NCBI RefSeq assembly: GCF_014397785.1
Contig: NZ_VZQQ01000044.1
Span: forward strand, 1-49,682
Reading direction: 5' to 3'
Length of the DNA: 49,682 bases
DNA from: Paraburkholderia podalyriae
GTDB lineage: Bacteria > Pseudomonadota > Gammaproteobacteria > Burkholderiales > Burkholderiaceae
Shown: piece by piece, positions 8,183 through 17,900 of the stretch
Layout of the letters: every line of letters starts with the position of its first letter
How positions within the stretch are numbered: position 1 is the first letter of the stretch
Program-made: the position numbers and the translations under genes
Notes under the pieces: generated by a model
What the model was told of the DNA's origin: nothing
Seen by the model: only the letters and a program-made list of their open reading frames with translations
The model's database searches: none

Positions 8183-9606
8183 AACGCACACTGATCGCCC
8201 TTCTGTGCGCCGCCGCGCTCGGCGCCTGTTCGCTGGACCCGGCCTGGCAACGCCCGTCGGCACCCGTCGATAGCACGTGGTCCACCGCGCCCGCGCCGGC
8301 GCAGTCGAAAGCGGCAACGGCGGCCACCGCTGCCCCGCTCGCCGCTGACCTCGGCTGGCGCGACTTCTTCAAGGACCCGCGCCTGCAGAAACTGATCGAA
8401 CTCGCGCTCGCGAACAATCGCGACATGCGCGTGGCCGCACTGAACGTGGCCGAGTACGAAGCGCAGTACCGCATCGCGCGCGCCAACATCGGCCCGACCA
8501 TCAGCGCGTCGGGGTCGGCCACGCGCGAACGCGCGGAAGGCTCCACCAGCTTGTATAGCTCGAGCAGCGCGGGCGTGGGCCTCTCGTCGTGGGAAATCGA
8601 CTTCTTCGGCCGCCTGCGCAGCCTGAAACGCCAGGCGCTCGAGCAATACCTCGCCACGGACGCCGCCCGCACGAGCACGCAGATTAGCCTGATCGCGACG
8701 GTCGCCACCGACTATCTGCAACTACTCTCAGACGAAGCCCTGCTGCAGATCACGCAAAACACGGTGGATGCGGACCAGCACACCTACGATCTGACGGTCA
8801 GCATGATGAAGATGGGCAGTGCATCGATGCAGGACGTGCGCCAGGCCGAAAACTCGCTTGCCGCCGCGCGTGCGAGCCTCGCCTCCTACACACGCGCAGT
8901 GGCACAGGACCGCAACAACCTCGTCGCGGAAATTGGCGCGCCGCTGCCCGCCGATCTGCCCCAGGGTCCCACGCTGATGGAGAGCGAGAACACGCTCGCG
9001 GACATCGGTGAAGGCGTGACATCGGATCTGCTCACGCGCCGCCCCGACATCGTCGAGGCCGAGCACACGCTCAAGGGCGCCAACGCGAACATTGGCGCGG
9101 CACGCGCCGCGTTCTTTCCGAAGATCGAGCTCACGGCGTCGGCGGGCAGCACCAGCAGCAGCCTCTCGAATCTCTTCAAGGCCGGCACGGGCGCGTGGAC
9201 CTTCGCGCCGTCCATCTCGGTTCCGATCTTCGACTTCGGCTACAACCGGGCCTCGCTCGACGTCGCGAAGGTAGAGAAGGACATCGACATCGCCAACTAC
9301 GAAAAGGCCATCCAGACGGCGTTCAAGGAAGTGTCCAACGCGCTTGCGGGGCGCACGACCTACGTATCGCAAGTGGCCGCGGACCGCGACTACGCGAACT
9401 CGGCGCAGCAGTACTACGATCTCGCGCAGGCACGCTACCGGGCCGGGACCGACAGTTTCCTGACCTTGCTCGACGCCCAGCGCACGCTCTACACGGCGCA
9501 ACAGCAGCTTGTGACGGACATGCTCGCCAGGCAGTCGAACCTGATCACGCTGTACAAGGTGCTGGGCGGCGGCTGGTCGGAAACGAGCGCCGTGGCGCAG
9601 CAGTAG
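8179..9606 (+). CDS. Outer-membrane efflux channel (OprM/NodT family lipoprotein)
   Basis: This 475-residue TolC-like outer-membrane factor begins MKRTLIALLCAAALGACS, a lipoprotein signal with lipobox LGAC. Two tandem outer-membrane-efflux repeats follow. Family landmarks include WRDFFKDPRLQKLIELALANN near the N-terminus, RRPDIVEAEHTLKGANANIGAARAAFFPKI in the middle, and QARYRAGTDSFLTLLDAQRTLY near the end. The ATG overlaps the transporter stop (ATGA), so translation is probably coupled. It completes the first pump. Downstream, only 75 bp separate its stop from the left end of an IS1595 element, and no clear terminator hairpin was seen there. Confidence 0.93.
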   Translation: MKRTLIALLCAAALGACSLDPAWQRPSAPVDSTWSTAPAPAQSKAATAATAAPLAADLGWRDFFKDPRLQKLIELALANNRDMRVAALNVAEYEAQYRIARANIGPTISASGSATRERAEGSTSLYSSSSAGVGLSSWEIDFFGRLRSLKRQALEQYLATDAARTSTQISLIATVATDYLQLLSDEALLQITQNTVDADQHTYDLTVSMMKMGSASMQDVRQAENSLAAARASLASYTRAVAQDRNNLVAEIGAPLPADLPQGPTLMESENTLADIGEGVTSDLLTRRPDIVEAEHTLKGANANIGAARAAFFPKIELTASAGSTSSSLSNLFKAGTGAWTFAPSISVPIFDFGYNRASLDVAKVEKDIDIANYEKAIQTAFKEVSNALAGRTTYVSQVAADRDYANSAQQYYDLAQARYRAGTDSFLTLLDAQRTLYTAQQQLVTDMLARQSNLITLYKVLGGGWSETSAVAQQ

Positions 9607-9631
9607 CCATACGTCCCATAAATTCTCGACA

Positions 9632-10741
9632 TCAAGGGAACGCCGATCCGATGTACCAGGCAACCTTGATTACTCGAAATTGGGGTGTCCATTTAACCGG
9701 AGTTAGCGATTTGCCTCCACGGGCGACTCGGCGAAGGTCGCTGGGCGGATGTCCGCGTTGCCTCGGCGGCTTGGGAGGAACAGCCTTTGGGCTCTGGCTC
9801 ATAACAAGGTCTTGGTAACGAACCGGTCCATGGGCCACAGCAAGCTCCAGGACCCGGTAGAACAGCATCCCTCGGCTACGTGCGCGGCGGCGGTTGAAAC
9901 GGAACACGAACTCGTCCAGGTAACTGGGCAAGTGTGCAGAATCCACCGCTCCCTGGTGGGTGCCCAGTAGCCATCGCTTTGCAAGGGATGCTATTCGATG
10001 CACACCTGGCAGAAGTTCTCCGGGGTCCTCGCCCCGCGCCGATGCGGCCCGCTGGCTACGGCGGTCATGGATGTACCCGTTCTTCTCCAACCACCGGTAA
10101 CCCTGCCAGGCATCGGTAATGACCGTCGCCCCCGGCTCGACGTTATCCAACACAAAGGAACGAAGCGATTCTGAGGAGGCATCCGCCACGGGCGCCATTC
10201 GACAGCGCCCGAATCCCTTCGGCTCCAGGATCTCGATCGCGATACACGTCAGGATCTTCTTCCCTTTGGCACGGCCTCCCGAGAGTCCGGATTCTTTGCC
10301 TCCGATGTAGGTTTCGTCAACCTCCACCTTCCCGCAAAGGCGCTCCCGATCGGGGCGAATCAGCACAGACCGCAGGCGATGAAGGATAGCCCACACTGTC
10401 TGGTAGGAGCCGATCTCCAGGGTCCGCTTCAAACTCAGCGCCGAGATCCCGTCTTTGCCGGTAGCAAAATGCCAACAGACCGAAAACCAAACCGTGAGGG
10501 GAGTACGGGTCCGCTCAAAGATGGTGCCTGCCATCACTGATGTGCGGCTACCGCATCCAGTACACATGAACCTGCCGTCCCCAAGCCGTCATCCTCGAGG
10601 ATGACCACAGGACGGGCAGACGAAGCCGCAAGGCCATCGCAGCCATTCCAGGTAGTCCAGGCAGTCTGCATCAGTCGGGAACCAAGCCTGAAACTCCCCA
10701 AGGGACTTAGGATAGTGGGTGCTGGCGTGGGGACGTTCCAT
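9632..10741 (-). pseudogene. IS1595-family transposase with internal stop codon
   Basis: Reading from ATG 10739-10741, the protein begins MERPHASTHYPKSLGEFQAWF and continues to a zinc-ribbon half CPSCGHPRG. A TGA at 10589-10591 interrupts the frame, after which the same frame resumes RLGDGRFMCTGCGSRTS, the second zinc-ribbon half. Family members normally have a tryptophan here, so this is probably a TGG-to-TGA nonsense change. The rest is the ISXO2-like DDE domain (KVEVDETYIGGKES, VITDAWQGYRW, FRFNRRRARSRG). The frame reads through the IS end and stops outside at 9632. Restart at ATG 10567 would lose the first zinc-binding half, so activity is doubtful. Confidence 0.75.
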
Positions 10742-10781
10742 TGGCCCAGTCTACGCTCAACTCCGGTTAAATGGACACCCC
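9682..10781 (-). mobile_element. IS1595-family element
   Basis: The 1100-bp element is bounded by 23-bp perfect inverted repeats reading GGGGTGTCCATTTAACCGG inward from each end. It carries one ISXO2-type transposase on the minus strand. The expected 8-bp target duplication is absent (TCGAAATT left, AAAGGCAC right), so the flanks have been exchanged or deleted. The right end lies three bases from a 32-bp palindrome and a truncated IS91 transposase. Confidence 0.8.
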
Positions 10782-10784
10782 AAA

Positions 10785-10816
10785 GGCACGTAATGGAGTG
10801 CACTCCATTACGTGCC
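10785..10816. repeat. 32-bp perfect palindrome
   Basis: GGCACGTAATGGAGTG at 10785-10800 is followed immediately by its exact reverse complement at 10801-10816, with no loop. It sits between the IS1595 right end and the first recognisable codons of the IS91 transposase. It looks like a junction product, for example a fold-back at a broken end. Confidence 0.85.
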
Positions 10817-11665
10817 GCAACCGGCACTGCCCAAAGTGTCAGGCTACTGCCGCGCGACGGTGGTTGGAAGCACGTCAGGAAGATCTCCTGCCCGTCGAGT
10901 ATTACCACGTGGTCTTCACACTGCCGGCCGCGATCAGCGAGATTGCGTATTACAACAAGGCGGTGATTTATGGGCTGTTGTTCGATATGGCAGCCGAGAC
11001 GCTGCGCACCATCGCGGCTGATTCGAAGCACCTCGGGGCGCAGATTGGCGCGACTCTGGTTCTGCACACATGGGGCTCGGCGCTCACGCATCACCCCCAT
11101 GTTCATGGCATCGTTCCCGGTGGTGGCTTGACGGCCGATCGTACCCGTTGGGTGGCGTGCAAGCCAGGCTTCTTCCTGCCAGTGCGCGTACTCTCGCGGC
11201 TGTTCAGGCGACTTTTCCTCGAAGAGTTGGAGGCCGCATACCGCCGTGGTCAACTGCAGTTCTTTGGCGAATACACGGCGCTCGCCGATCCGGCAGTCTT
11301 CACTGAGTGGCTTGCCCCGATGCGCGCGTGTGAGTGGGTGGTGTATGCCAAGCGACCGTTTGCCGGACCGAAAGCCGTGTTGGCCTATCTCTCGCGCTAT
11401 ACGCACCGGGTCGCGATCTCTAACCAGCGACTGATCGCACTCGACGAGCGCGGCGTCACCTTCCGTTGGAAAGACTATCGTGTGGACGGGCGCACCCGCA
11501 ATAAGACCATGACGCTCGCAGCGGATGAGTTCGTGCGTCGATTCCTGCTGCACGTGCTGCCCGGGGGCTTCCACCGTATTCGCCATTACGGCCTGATCGC
11601 GAATCCGTCGCGGCGCGACAATCTCTCAAAGATACGAGAGTTGCTGCATGTATCGCCTGCCGCGG
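10787..11665 (+). pseudogene. IS91-family transposase, 5'-truncated
   Basis: The frame carries a zinc-finger part CRNRHCPKCQ, the HUH motif in THHPHVHGIVPGGG, and the conserved block YLSRYTHRVAISN with the likely nucleophilic tyrosine. All are typical of rolling-circle IS91/IS801 transposases. The first 60 or so residues before CRNRHCPKC are missing and replaced by the palindrome and IS1595 end. The 3' end runs through SKIRELLHVSPAA, and homology seems to stop near 11665, where a small unrelated gene begins on the other strand. The open frame then continues into non-homologous sequence up to 12681. IS91 elements move adjacent DNA by one-ended transposition, relevant to the duplication that starts at 11909. 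Confidence 0.8.
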
Positions 11666-11850
11666 TCGATCCTGTCAAGAAGCGAATTGCCGTCGCGCGT
11701 CAGGCGCGGACGCCGACCGCCGGAAGCCAGTTCTTCGAGCGCAACCAACTGGTGCTCGAGCAGCGTGTCCAATTCGGCGCGGTCCAGATCGATCTGGTCC
11801 GGCGCGTCCTTGATGAGCATCAATGTGGCGAATTCATGAGGGCTCAGCAT
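11626..11850 (-). CDS. Small hypothetical protein (74 aa), 3' end altered
   Basis: It begins MLSPHEFATLMLIKDAPDQI and is followed by an acidic helical segment, then GGRRPRLTRDGNSLLDR. A GAGGAG Shine-Dalgarno sequence lies six bases before the ATG, and AT-rich DNA further upstream could hold its promoter. I recognise the pattern only as a small uncharacterised helical protein of Burkholderia-type genomes and assign no function. The last dozen residues (RGRRYMQQLSYL) come from DNA overlapping the IS91 end, so the original C-terminus was probably replaced. It is also in frame with the truncated kinase upstream. Confidence 0.5.
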   Translation of the reverse strand: MLSPHEFATLMLIKDAPDQIDLDRAELDTLLEHQLVALEELASGGRRPRLTRDGNSLLDRIDRGRRYMQQLSYL

Positions 11851-12741
11851 GCGCGTCTCCTCACGATAATCGTATGTATGAGTTATAGAATCATCTGCGA
11901 ACCGCGCATCCACGCTGATCTGCGGCGAGCCTTCGGGGCTCTCCCTGGCAAAGTCGAGGAACTGCGTGATGACGCGCGACATGGATTCGGCATCGCGCAG
12001 GAAACCATCGCGATCGCCCGGATCGGCAAGCAGGTCCGCACGCACCTGCATGCGCGTGATCGGCGTGCGCAGATCGTGCGCGATGCTCGCGAGCATCACG
12101 GCGCGCTCGCGCTCGACCTCGGCCAGTTCGCGCGTCATGTCGTTGAAGTCGCCGATCAGCTCGCGGAGCTCGCGCGGCCCGCGCTTGCGCACGTGGCTCA
12201 AGTGATGGCCCGTACGATGCTCGCGCGCGGCTGCGGCGAGGTCGCGGATCGGCCGGTTGAGTTGCCAGGCAAGCACGACAGCGACCACGATGGCGAACAC
12301 CAGCGTGAGCGCCAGCACGCCGGTGAAACGGCTCAGCGGCACCTCCGCCTGCGGCAGCACGATGCCGCGCGAGCTGCCCGCGGGCAGGACGCGGAGCGTG
12401 CCTTCGCTGTCCAGCGCGACGTGGCTGCCTGCGGGCAGGACGCGCCTCAGACGCTGCTCGAGCGGCCCTATCGTGTCGTTGAGGAAACGCTGACCGTCGG
12501 CGGGCGGGAGCCCGTGAATGTCCACCAGAGAAATGCCGAGGATGTCCGCCACGGAACGTTCGTGCCCGGTGTCCTGCTGGCTCATTTGTGCACCGGCCTC
12601 CACAACGCGCGAGATATGGGACGCGGCGAGGCTCGCCCGTGTGCGGTCGATCAGCAGCAGCGACGTGAGGTGCACGAGTAGGAGCAGGCCAACCGTGGTG
12701 ACCACGAGCCGGCCAAACACCGTATCAAGCGGATTCTTCAT
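11626..12741 (-). pseudogene. Histidine kinase copy B, catalytic domain lost
   Basis: Residues 1-277 equal the kinase at 1350-2627: both transmembrane segments, the periplasmic domain, HAMP and the H-box with His222. At the repeat boundary (11909) the sequence leaves the kinase before the N, G1 and G2 boxes, so the ATP-binding domain is missing. The frame stays open and runs in frame through a short linker into the 74-residue hypothetical gene, giving a 371-residue fusion. It cannot autophosphorylate. If made, it could be phosphorylated in trans or act as a phosphatase or heterodimer partner, because the dimerisation domain is intact. The regulator gene overlaps it by 17 bases as in copy A. 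Confidence 0.85.
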
Positions 12742-13528
12742 CGGCCGGGTTGTCGGGAATGAACATGTAGCCGACGCCGCGCATGGTTTGCAGCCGGCGG
12801 GGATTGGACGGGTCGTCCTCGATCAGCCGGCGCAGGCGCCACACCGGTACGTCGATGCCGCGTTCCGTGACTTCGGCATCCGGGCCGTGGAGCAGCTCGA
12901 TGAGGCGCGTACGCGAAAGCGTTTCCATGGGGTGCGAGGCGAGCACTTCGAGCAGCGCGTATTCGCCGCCCGTGAGCTTCACGGGTTCGCCGTCGCACAG
13001 GAGCGTGCGCGTCGAGAAATCGAGTTCGAAACGTCCGAACCGGCACGGCGCGCGCTTCTCCGGCGCCGCCGTGGTCTGCGGCTGGCCCTGCCGGCGCAGC
13101 ACCGCGTGGATGCGCGCGAGCAGTTCCTGCGGCATGAAGGGCTTGCCGAGATAGTCGTCCGCGCCGAGTTCGAGCCCGAGCACACGGTCCACGCCTTCAG
13201 CGCGGGCCGTGAGCATGACGACCGGAATCGTGTCGCCGCTGGCTCGCAGCTGCTTGAGCGCCGTGAGGCCATCCACGCCCGGCATCATGAGGTCCAGCAC
13301 GATGACGGATGGGCGCTCGCGTTCCAGCCGCCGCGCCAGATTCGTGGCGTCGTGCAATACGGAGAACGCGATGCCGCGCTGCTGGAAGAACTTGCGCAGC
13401 AGATCGCGCAGTTCGGCGTCGTCGTCGACGAGCAGGACTTGCAGGGCGGAATCGGGCGTGGAAGGTGCGTGCACTTCAGGCATTCGGGGCGGCATGAGGA
13501 CGGGGTTATCGTAGCCCGGAAAGGGCAC
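12725..13528 (-). CDS. OmpR/PhoB-family response regulator, copy B
   Basis: This encodes the same 267-residue protein as 2611-3414, with receiver residues Asp79 and Lys129 and the winged-helix effector domain. Here it diverges from the MdtABC-type operon beginning at 13709 instead of the MexAB-type operon. Its own cognate kinase gene is truncated, so activation would depend on the intact kinase of copy A or on another donor. Since the two regulator proteins are indistinguishable, the second gene mainly raises dosage and brings its operator DNA next to another pump. Confidence 0.92.
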   Translation of the reverse strand: MPFPGYDNPVLMPPRMPEVHAPSTPDSALQVLLVDDDAELRDLLRKFFQQRGIAFSVLHDATNLARRLERERPSVIVLDLMMPGVDGLTALKQLRASGDTIPVVMLTARAEGVDRVLGLELGADDYLGKPFMPQELLARIHAVLRRQGQPQTTAAPEKRAPCRFGRFELDFSTRTLLCDGEPVKLTGGEYALLEVLASHPMETLSRTRLIELLHGPDAEVTERGIDVPVWRLRRLIEDDPSNPRRLQTMRGVGYMFIPDNPADEESA

Positions 13529-13646
13529 GATTGGCTTTCGGAATATTACTGAGATCTGCGGTCGCTAACGCAAAGGCCGCGTCGTCCCGCGTTTCGTGCG
13601 CCGAACGCCCGAATCTCTTTCGCCGGTCTTGATGCGTCACTGGACA

Positions 13647-13661
13647 GTAAGTTTCCGTAAG
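13647..13661 (+). promoter_or_regulatory. Candidate response-regulator site, copy B
   Basis: Same two GTAAG half-sites ten bases apart as at 3533-3547, inside the duplicated block. It lies 48 bp upstream of the first ATG of the second RND operon, much closer than in copy A. The repeat ends at 13685, so the core promoter of this operon may be hybrid. Confidence 0.4.
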
Positions 13662-13708
13662 CACGAAAACATGCGGCATCGGTAGAGTCAGTCTGCATTC
13701 GCCTTGCG

Positions 13709-14944
13709 ATGACCGATCGTCGCGGCGCTCAACTTTTCGCTCATCCAATGCAGGAACTCAACGAAGTCAGTCAACACATCTCGACTCCGGTCAGGCATCC
13801 GCGTCGCAGGCGGGGGGCCGCCGTACTGCTGATTCTTGCGCTCATCGCGGCGGCAATCGGCTACCACGTCGTGAAGAAGCGGGCGCCGGCCGTTCACAGG
13901 CCGGCCCAAGTCGTGACGGTCGCCCCCGTCACACTCGGCGATATGCCCGAAACCTTGAACGAGCTCGGGACCGTTACCCCCGTCGCGACGGTGACGGTAC
14001 TGCCGCAACTGAGCGGCTATTTGACGGCCGTCGCTTACAAGGAAGGTCAGGACGTCGAAAAGGGCCAGCTGCTCGTGCAGATTGACCCGCGCCAATACGA
14101 GATCGACAGGCAGCAGGCCGAAGCACAATTGGCAAAGGACCAGGCCTCGCTCGCGCAGGCCCGCTCCGATCTCGCTCGCTACGCCGAATTGAACGCGAAG
14201 AAATCGATCGCGCAGCAGACCTACGTCGACGAGCAGTTCACGGTGCGGCAGGACGAGGCCGCCGTGAAGTCCGACGAGGCCAGCATCGCGCAATACGATC
14301 TCGATCTGGCGTTTTGCCGGATCACCTCGCCGATTTCGGGCCGAGTGGGCCTGCGCCTCGTCGACCCGGGCAACTACGTGACGGCCTCGAGCTCGACTGG
14401 CGTCGCCATCGTGACGCAAATGAAACCGACGACGGTCGAGTTCACGGTCCCGCAGGATATGCTCGGGCAGGTGCTACAGCGCATGCAGTCGGGTGCAAAG
14501 CTGCCTGTCACGGTGTACGGCAGCAACGACAACAAGCAAATTGCCACGGGCACGCTGTACGCGGTCAGCAATCAGGTCGCGACGAGCACCGGTACGATAA
14601 CGCTGCGCGCGATGTTCGCGAACGACGACGAAAAGCTTTATCCGAACGAGTTCGTCGACGTGAAACTACTCGTCGACGTCCTCCATAACGCCGTACTCGT
14701 GCCGACGGCGGCGGTGCAGACGGGGGCACCCGGCACGTATGTTTATGTCGCCAATGCCGACGGCACCGTTTCCGTGCACAAGGTCACGTCGGGGCCGACC
14801 GATGGCAAATACACGGCGATTCTCGCGGGGCTCACCGAAGGCCAGCGTGTCGTCACGGACGGCATGGATCGCTTGAGCGACGGCGCAAGGATACGCGTTG
14901 CGGGCGCCGGCGCAGGCACGGGTAACGTGCGCACCGCCCAATGA
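13709..14944 (+). CDS. RND periplasmic adaptor (MdtA/MuxA type)
   Basis: This 411-residue membrane-fusion protein lacks a lipobox. It has an N-terminal anchor helix GAAVLLILALIAAAIGYHVV preceded by Arg-rich residues, as in MdtA. Lipoyl halves are LPQLSGYLTAVAYKEGQDVEKGQLLVQIDP and CRITSPISGRVGLRLVDPGNYV, flanking an alpha-helical hairpin. The C-terminal membrane-proximal domain includes VLVPTAAVQTGAPGTYVYV. The start is uncertain: ATG 13709 lies only 24 bp after the duplication boundary, and ATG 13748 (MQELNEVSQ) is a plausible alternative; neither has a strong ribosome-binding site. It overlaps the next gene by four bases (ATGA). Confidence 0.92.
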   Translation: MTDRRGAQLFAHPMQELNEVSQHISTPVRHPRRRRGAAVLLILALIAAAIGYHVVKKRAPAVHRPAQVVTVAPVTLGDMPETLNELGTVTPVATVTVLPQLSGYLTAVAYKEGQDVEKGQLLVQIDPRQYEIDRQQAEAQLAKDQASLAQARSDLARYAELNAKKSIAQQTYVDEQFTVRQDEAAVKSDEASIAQYDLDLAFCRITSPISGRVGLRLVDPGNYVTASSSTGVAIVTQMKPTTVEFTVPQDMLGQVLQRMQSGAKLPVTVYGSNDNKQIATGTLYAVSNQVATSTGTITLRAMFANDDEKLYPNEFVDVKLLVDVLHNAVLVPTAAVQTGAPGTYVYVANADGTVSVHKVTSGPTDGKYTAILAGLTEGQRVVTDGMDRLSDGARIRVAGAGAGTGNVRTAQ

Positions 14945-17900
14945 GTCTCTCCCGCCCATTTATCCTCCGGCCCGTCGCCACGTCGTTGCTGATGATCGCG
15001 TTGGTGCTGATCGGCATCGTCGCCGTCCGCTATCTGCCGGTATCGTCGTTGCCGAACGTCGACTATCCGACCATTCAGGTCCACACGTCGTATCCGGGCG
15101 CAAGCCCTGACGTGATGGCCACGACGGTGACTGCTCCGCTCGAAGTTCAGCTCGGCGAGATTCCGGGCTTGCAGCAGATGACGTCGTATAGCTCCGACGG
15201 CTCGTCGATCATCACGCTGCAGTTCGACCTTTCGATGAGCCTCGATGTGGCCGAGCAGGATGTCCAGCAGGCGATCAATGCGGCGAACAGCTATCTGCCG
15301 AGCGGGTTGCCGGCGCCGCCGACCTATGCGAAGGTCAATCCCGCCGATCAACCGATCCTCACGTTGGCCGTCACGTCGAAGTCGATGTCGCTGACGCAGT
15401 TGCAGGACTATGCGAACAATCGGCTCGGCACGAAGATTTCGGAGGTGCCCGGCGTAGGCCTCGTTACGACGGCAGGCGGCAACGTGCCCGCCGTTCGTGT
15501 CGAAGCGGACCCGCACAGGCTCGCGGCCTATAACCTCAATCTCGACGATCTGCGCACGCTGCTCGCCAACGTCAACATCAGTCAGCCGAAAGGCAATTTC
15601 GACGGCCCCGAGCTCGACTATACGATCAACGACAACGATCAGATCTCCGATCCGAACGATTACCTCGCCACGATCATTGCCTATCAGAACGGCTCGCCCG
15701 TGTATCTGCACGACGTGGCGCGCGTGACGACGGCCGCTCAGGACGTGGCGCAAGGCGCGACCTACAACCGGACGCCCGCCATCCTCCTCAACGTGCAGCG
15801 CCAGCCCGGCGCCAATGTGATCGCGACGGTCGATCAGATCATGAAGCGGCTACCGGCGCTCGAATCGACGCTGCCGGCCGGTGTCAACGTGACGGCCGTT
15901 TCGAACAGCACGGGCGTCATTCGCGCTTCGGTACGCGATGCCGCGATCGAGCTCGTGATGGCCGTCGGGCTCGTCGTGGCCGTGATCTTCGTGTTCCTGC
16001 GCAATGTGCCTGCCACGATCATCCCGAGCATTTCGGTTCCCGTCTCGCTGATTGGCACGCTCGCGGCGATGTACGAGCTCCATTACTCGATCGACAATCT
16101 CTCGCTGATGGCGCTCATCATCGCGACAGGTTTCGTCGTCGACGACTCGATCGTCATGATCGAGAACGTCGTCCGTTATCTGGAGGAGGGGGAAAGTCCG
16201 CTGCAGGCGGCGCTCAAAGGAGCAGGGCAGATCGGGTTCACGATCCTCTCGCTGACGGTATCGCTGATCGCCGTGCTGATTCCGCTGCTATTCATGGGAG
16301 GCGTCATCGGGCGTCTTTTCAGCGAGTTCGCCGTCACGCTCGCGGTGACGGTCGTGCTGTCAGCCGTGGTTTCGTTGACCGTCGTGCCGATGCTTTGCGC
16401 ACGCATTCTTCGGGCGCAGGCCGAGCGTCAGCCGACCCGCTTCGAGCGCATCAGCGAAGGTGTCTTCGACAAGACGCTCGCCGCTTATGAGCGAGGGCTG
16501 CGCTGGGTGCTCGATCACCAGAGATTGACCCTGGCCGTCGGAGGCGGAACGGTCGTGCTCACGGTCGCCCTTTACATCGTTATCGCGAAGGGGCTCTTTC
16601 CGATACAAGACGTCGGCGTCATCCAGGGCATCAGCGTGGCCGACAACTCCGTCTCGTACAAGGCGATGGTCGAGCGGCAATCGGCGCTAGCCGATGCGAT
16701 CCTGCGTGATCGCGACGTCACTTCGCTCACATCCTATGTCGGCATCGACGGCACCAACGTCACGCTCAACCATGCGCGCTTTCTTATCAATCTGAAGCCC
16801 GTCGACGAACGTTCCGATAGCGCGGAGGCCATCGCTCGGCGTTTGCAGCAAGAAGTTGCGAACGTGCCCGGCATCAAGCTCTATTTGCAGCCGGAGCAGG
16901 ACCTGACGCTCGATACCACCGTTTCTCCCAATCAGTACCGTCTCGCCGTGCGCGGGCCGAATCAGGCGGCGCTCGCGAAGTACGTGCCCGAACTCGTCCA
17001 GCGAATGAAGCGCATCCGTTCGATCGCCGACGTGACGAGCGATCTCGGCAACGACGGGCTCGGCATCGACGTCGAAGTCAACCGGCAGCTCGCCGCGCGC
17101 TACGGCATTACGCCCGCGACGATCGACAATGCGCTTTACAATGCGCTCGGACAGCGAATCGTCTCGACGATCTTTCAGCAGTCCGATCAACATCGCGTCA
17201 TTCTCGTCGCGAAGCCCGAAACGCTGCCTGACGTACAGTCGCTCGGCAGCCTCTATCTGCCGACACAGACGGGCACGAGCGGCCAGGTGCCGTTGAACGG
17301 CATCGCCACGATCAAGGTCGTCAAGTCGCCGCTCGCCATCAGCCATCTAGCCCAGTTCCCCGCGGTTACCGTGTCGTTCAACCTCGCGGATGGCGCGTCA
17401 TTGAGCACGGCCGCGAAGCAGATCGAAGCCGCGCAGAAGGCGGTCGGACTGCCGTCGTCGATCACGGCGACCTTCCAGGGTGCGGCGCAGGCATTCGAGG
17501 ATTCGCTCTCGAGCGAGGTCTATCTGATCGTCGCGGCGATCGTAGCCGTCTATATCGTGCTCGGCGTGCTCTACGAGAGCTTCGTCCATCCGGTGACGAT
17601 CCTCTCGACGCTCCCGTCGGCCGGCGTCGGCGCGTTGCTCGCGCTGATGATAGCGGGCCGCGATCTCGATATCATCGGCATTATCGGCATCGTGCTGCTG
17701 ATCGGCATCGTGAAGAAGAACGCGATCATGATCGTGGACTTCGCGTTGGAGGCCGAGCGAGAGCACGGCAAGCCGCCGCACGAAGCGATCTTCGAGGCGT
17801 CGCTGCTGCGTTTTCGTCCGATCCTGATGACGACGATGGCGGCCATGCTCGGCGCGTTGCCGATGCTCATTGGCAACGGCACGGGCTCCGAGCTGCGGCG

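Larger units (their letters stand above)
11909..13685. repeat. 1777-bp direct repeat, copy B
   Basis: Matches 1795-3571 at offset 10114. The left boundary falls inside the kinase gene, the right boundary inside the region upstream of the second RND operon. The apparent lack of divergence indicates a recent copying event. Confidence 0.9.

Noticed and set aside
10534..11586. 350-codon minus-strand frame across IS1595 and IS91
   Set aside because: It is out of frame with the IS1595 transposase and antisense to the IS91 transposase, with no domain.
10771..12681. A single 636-residue plus-strand protein
   Set aside because: Only the first 300 residues are IS91 transposase. The rest is antisense to the small hypothetical gene and the truncated kinase, so it is not one gene.
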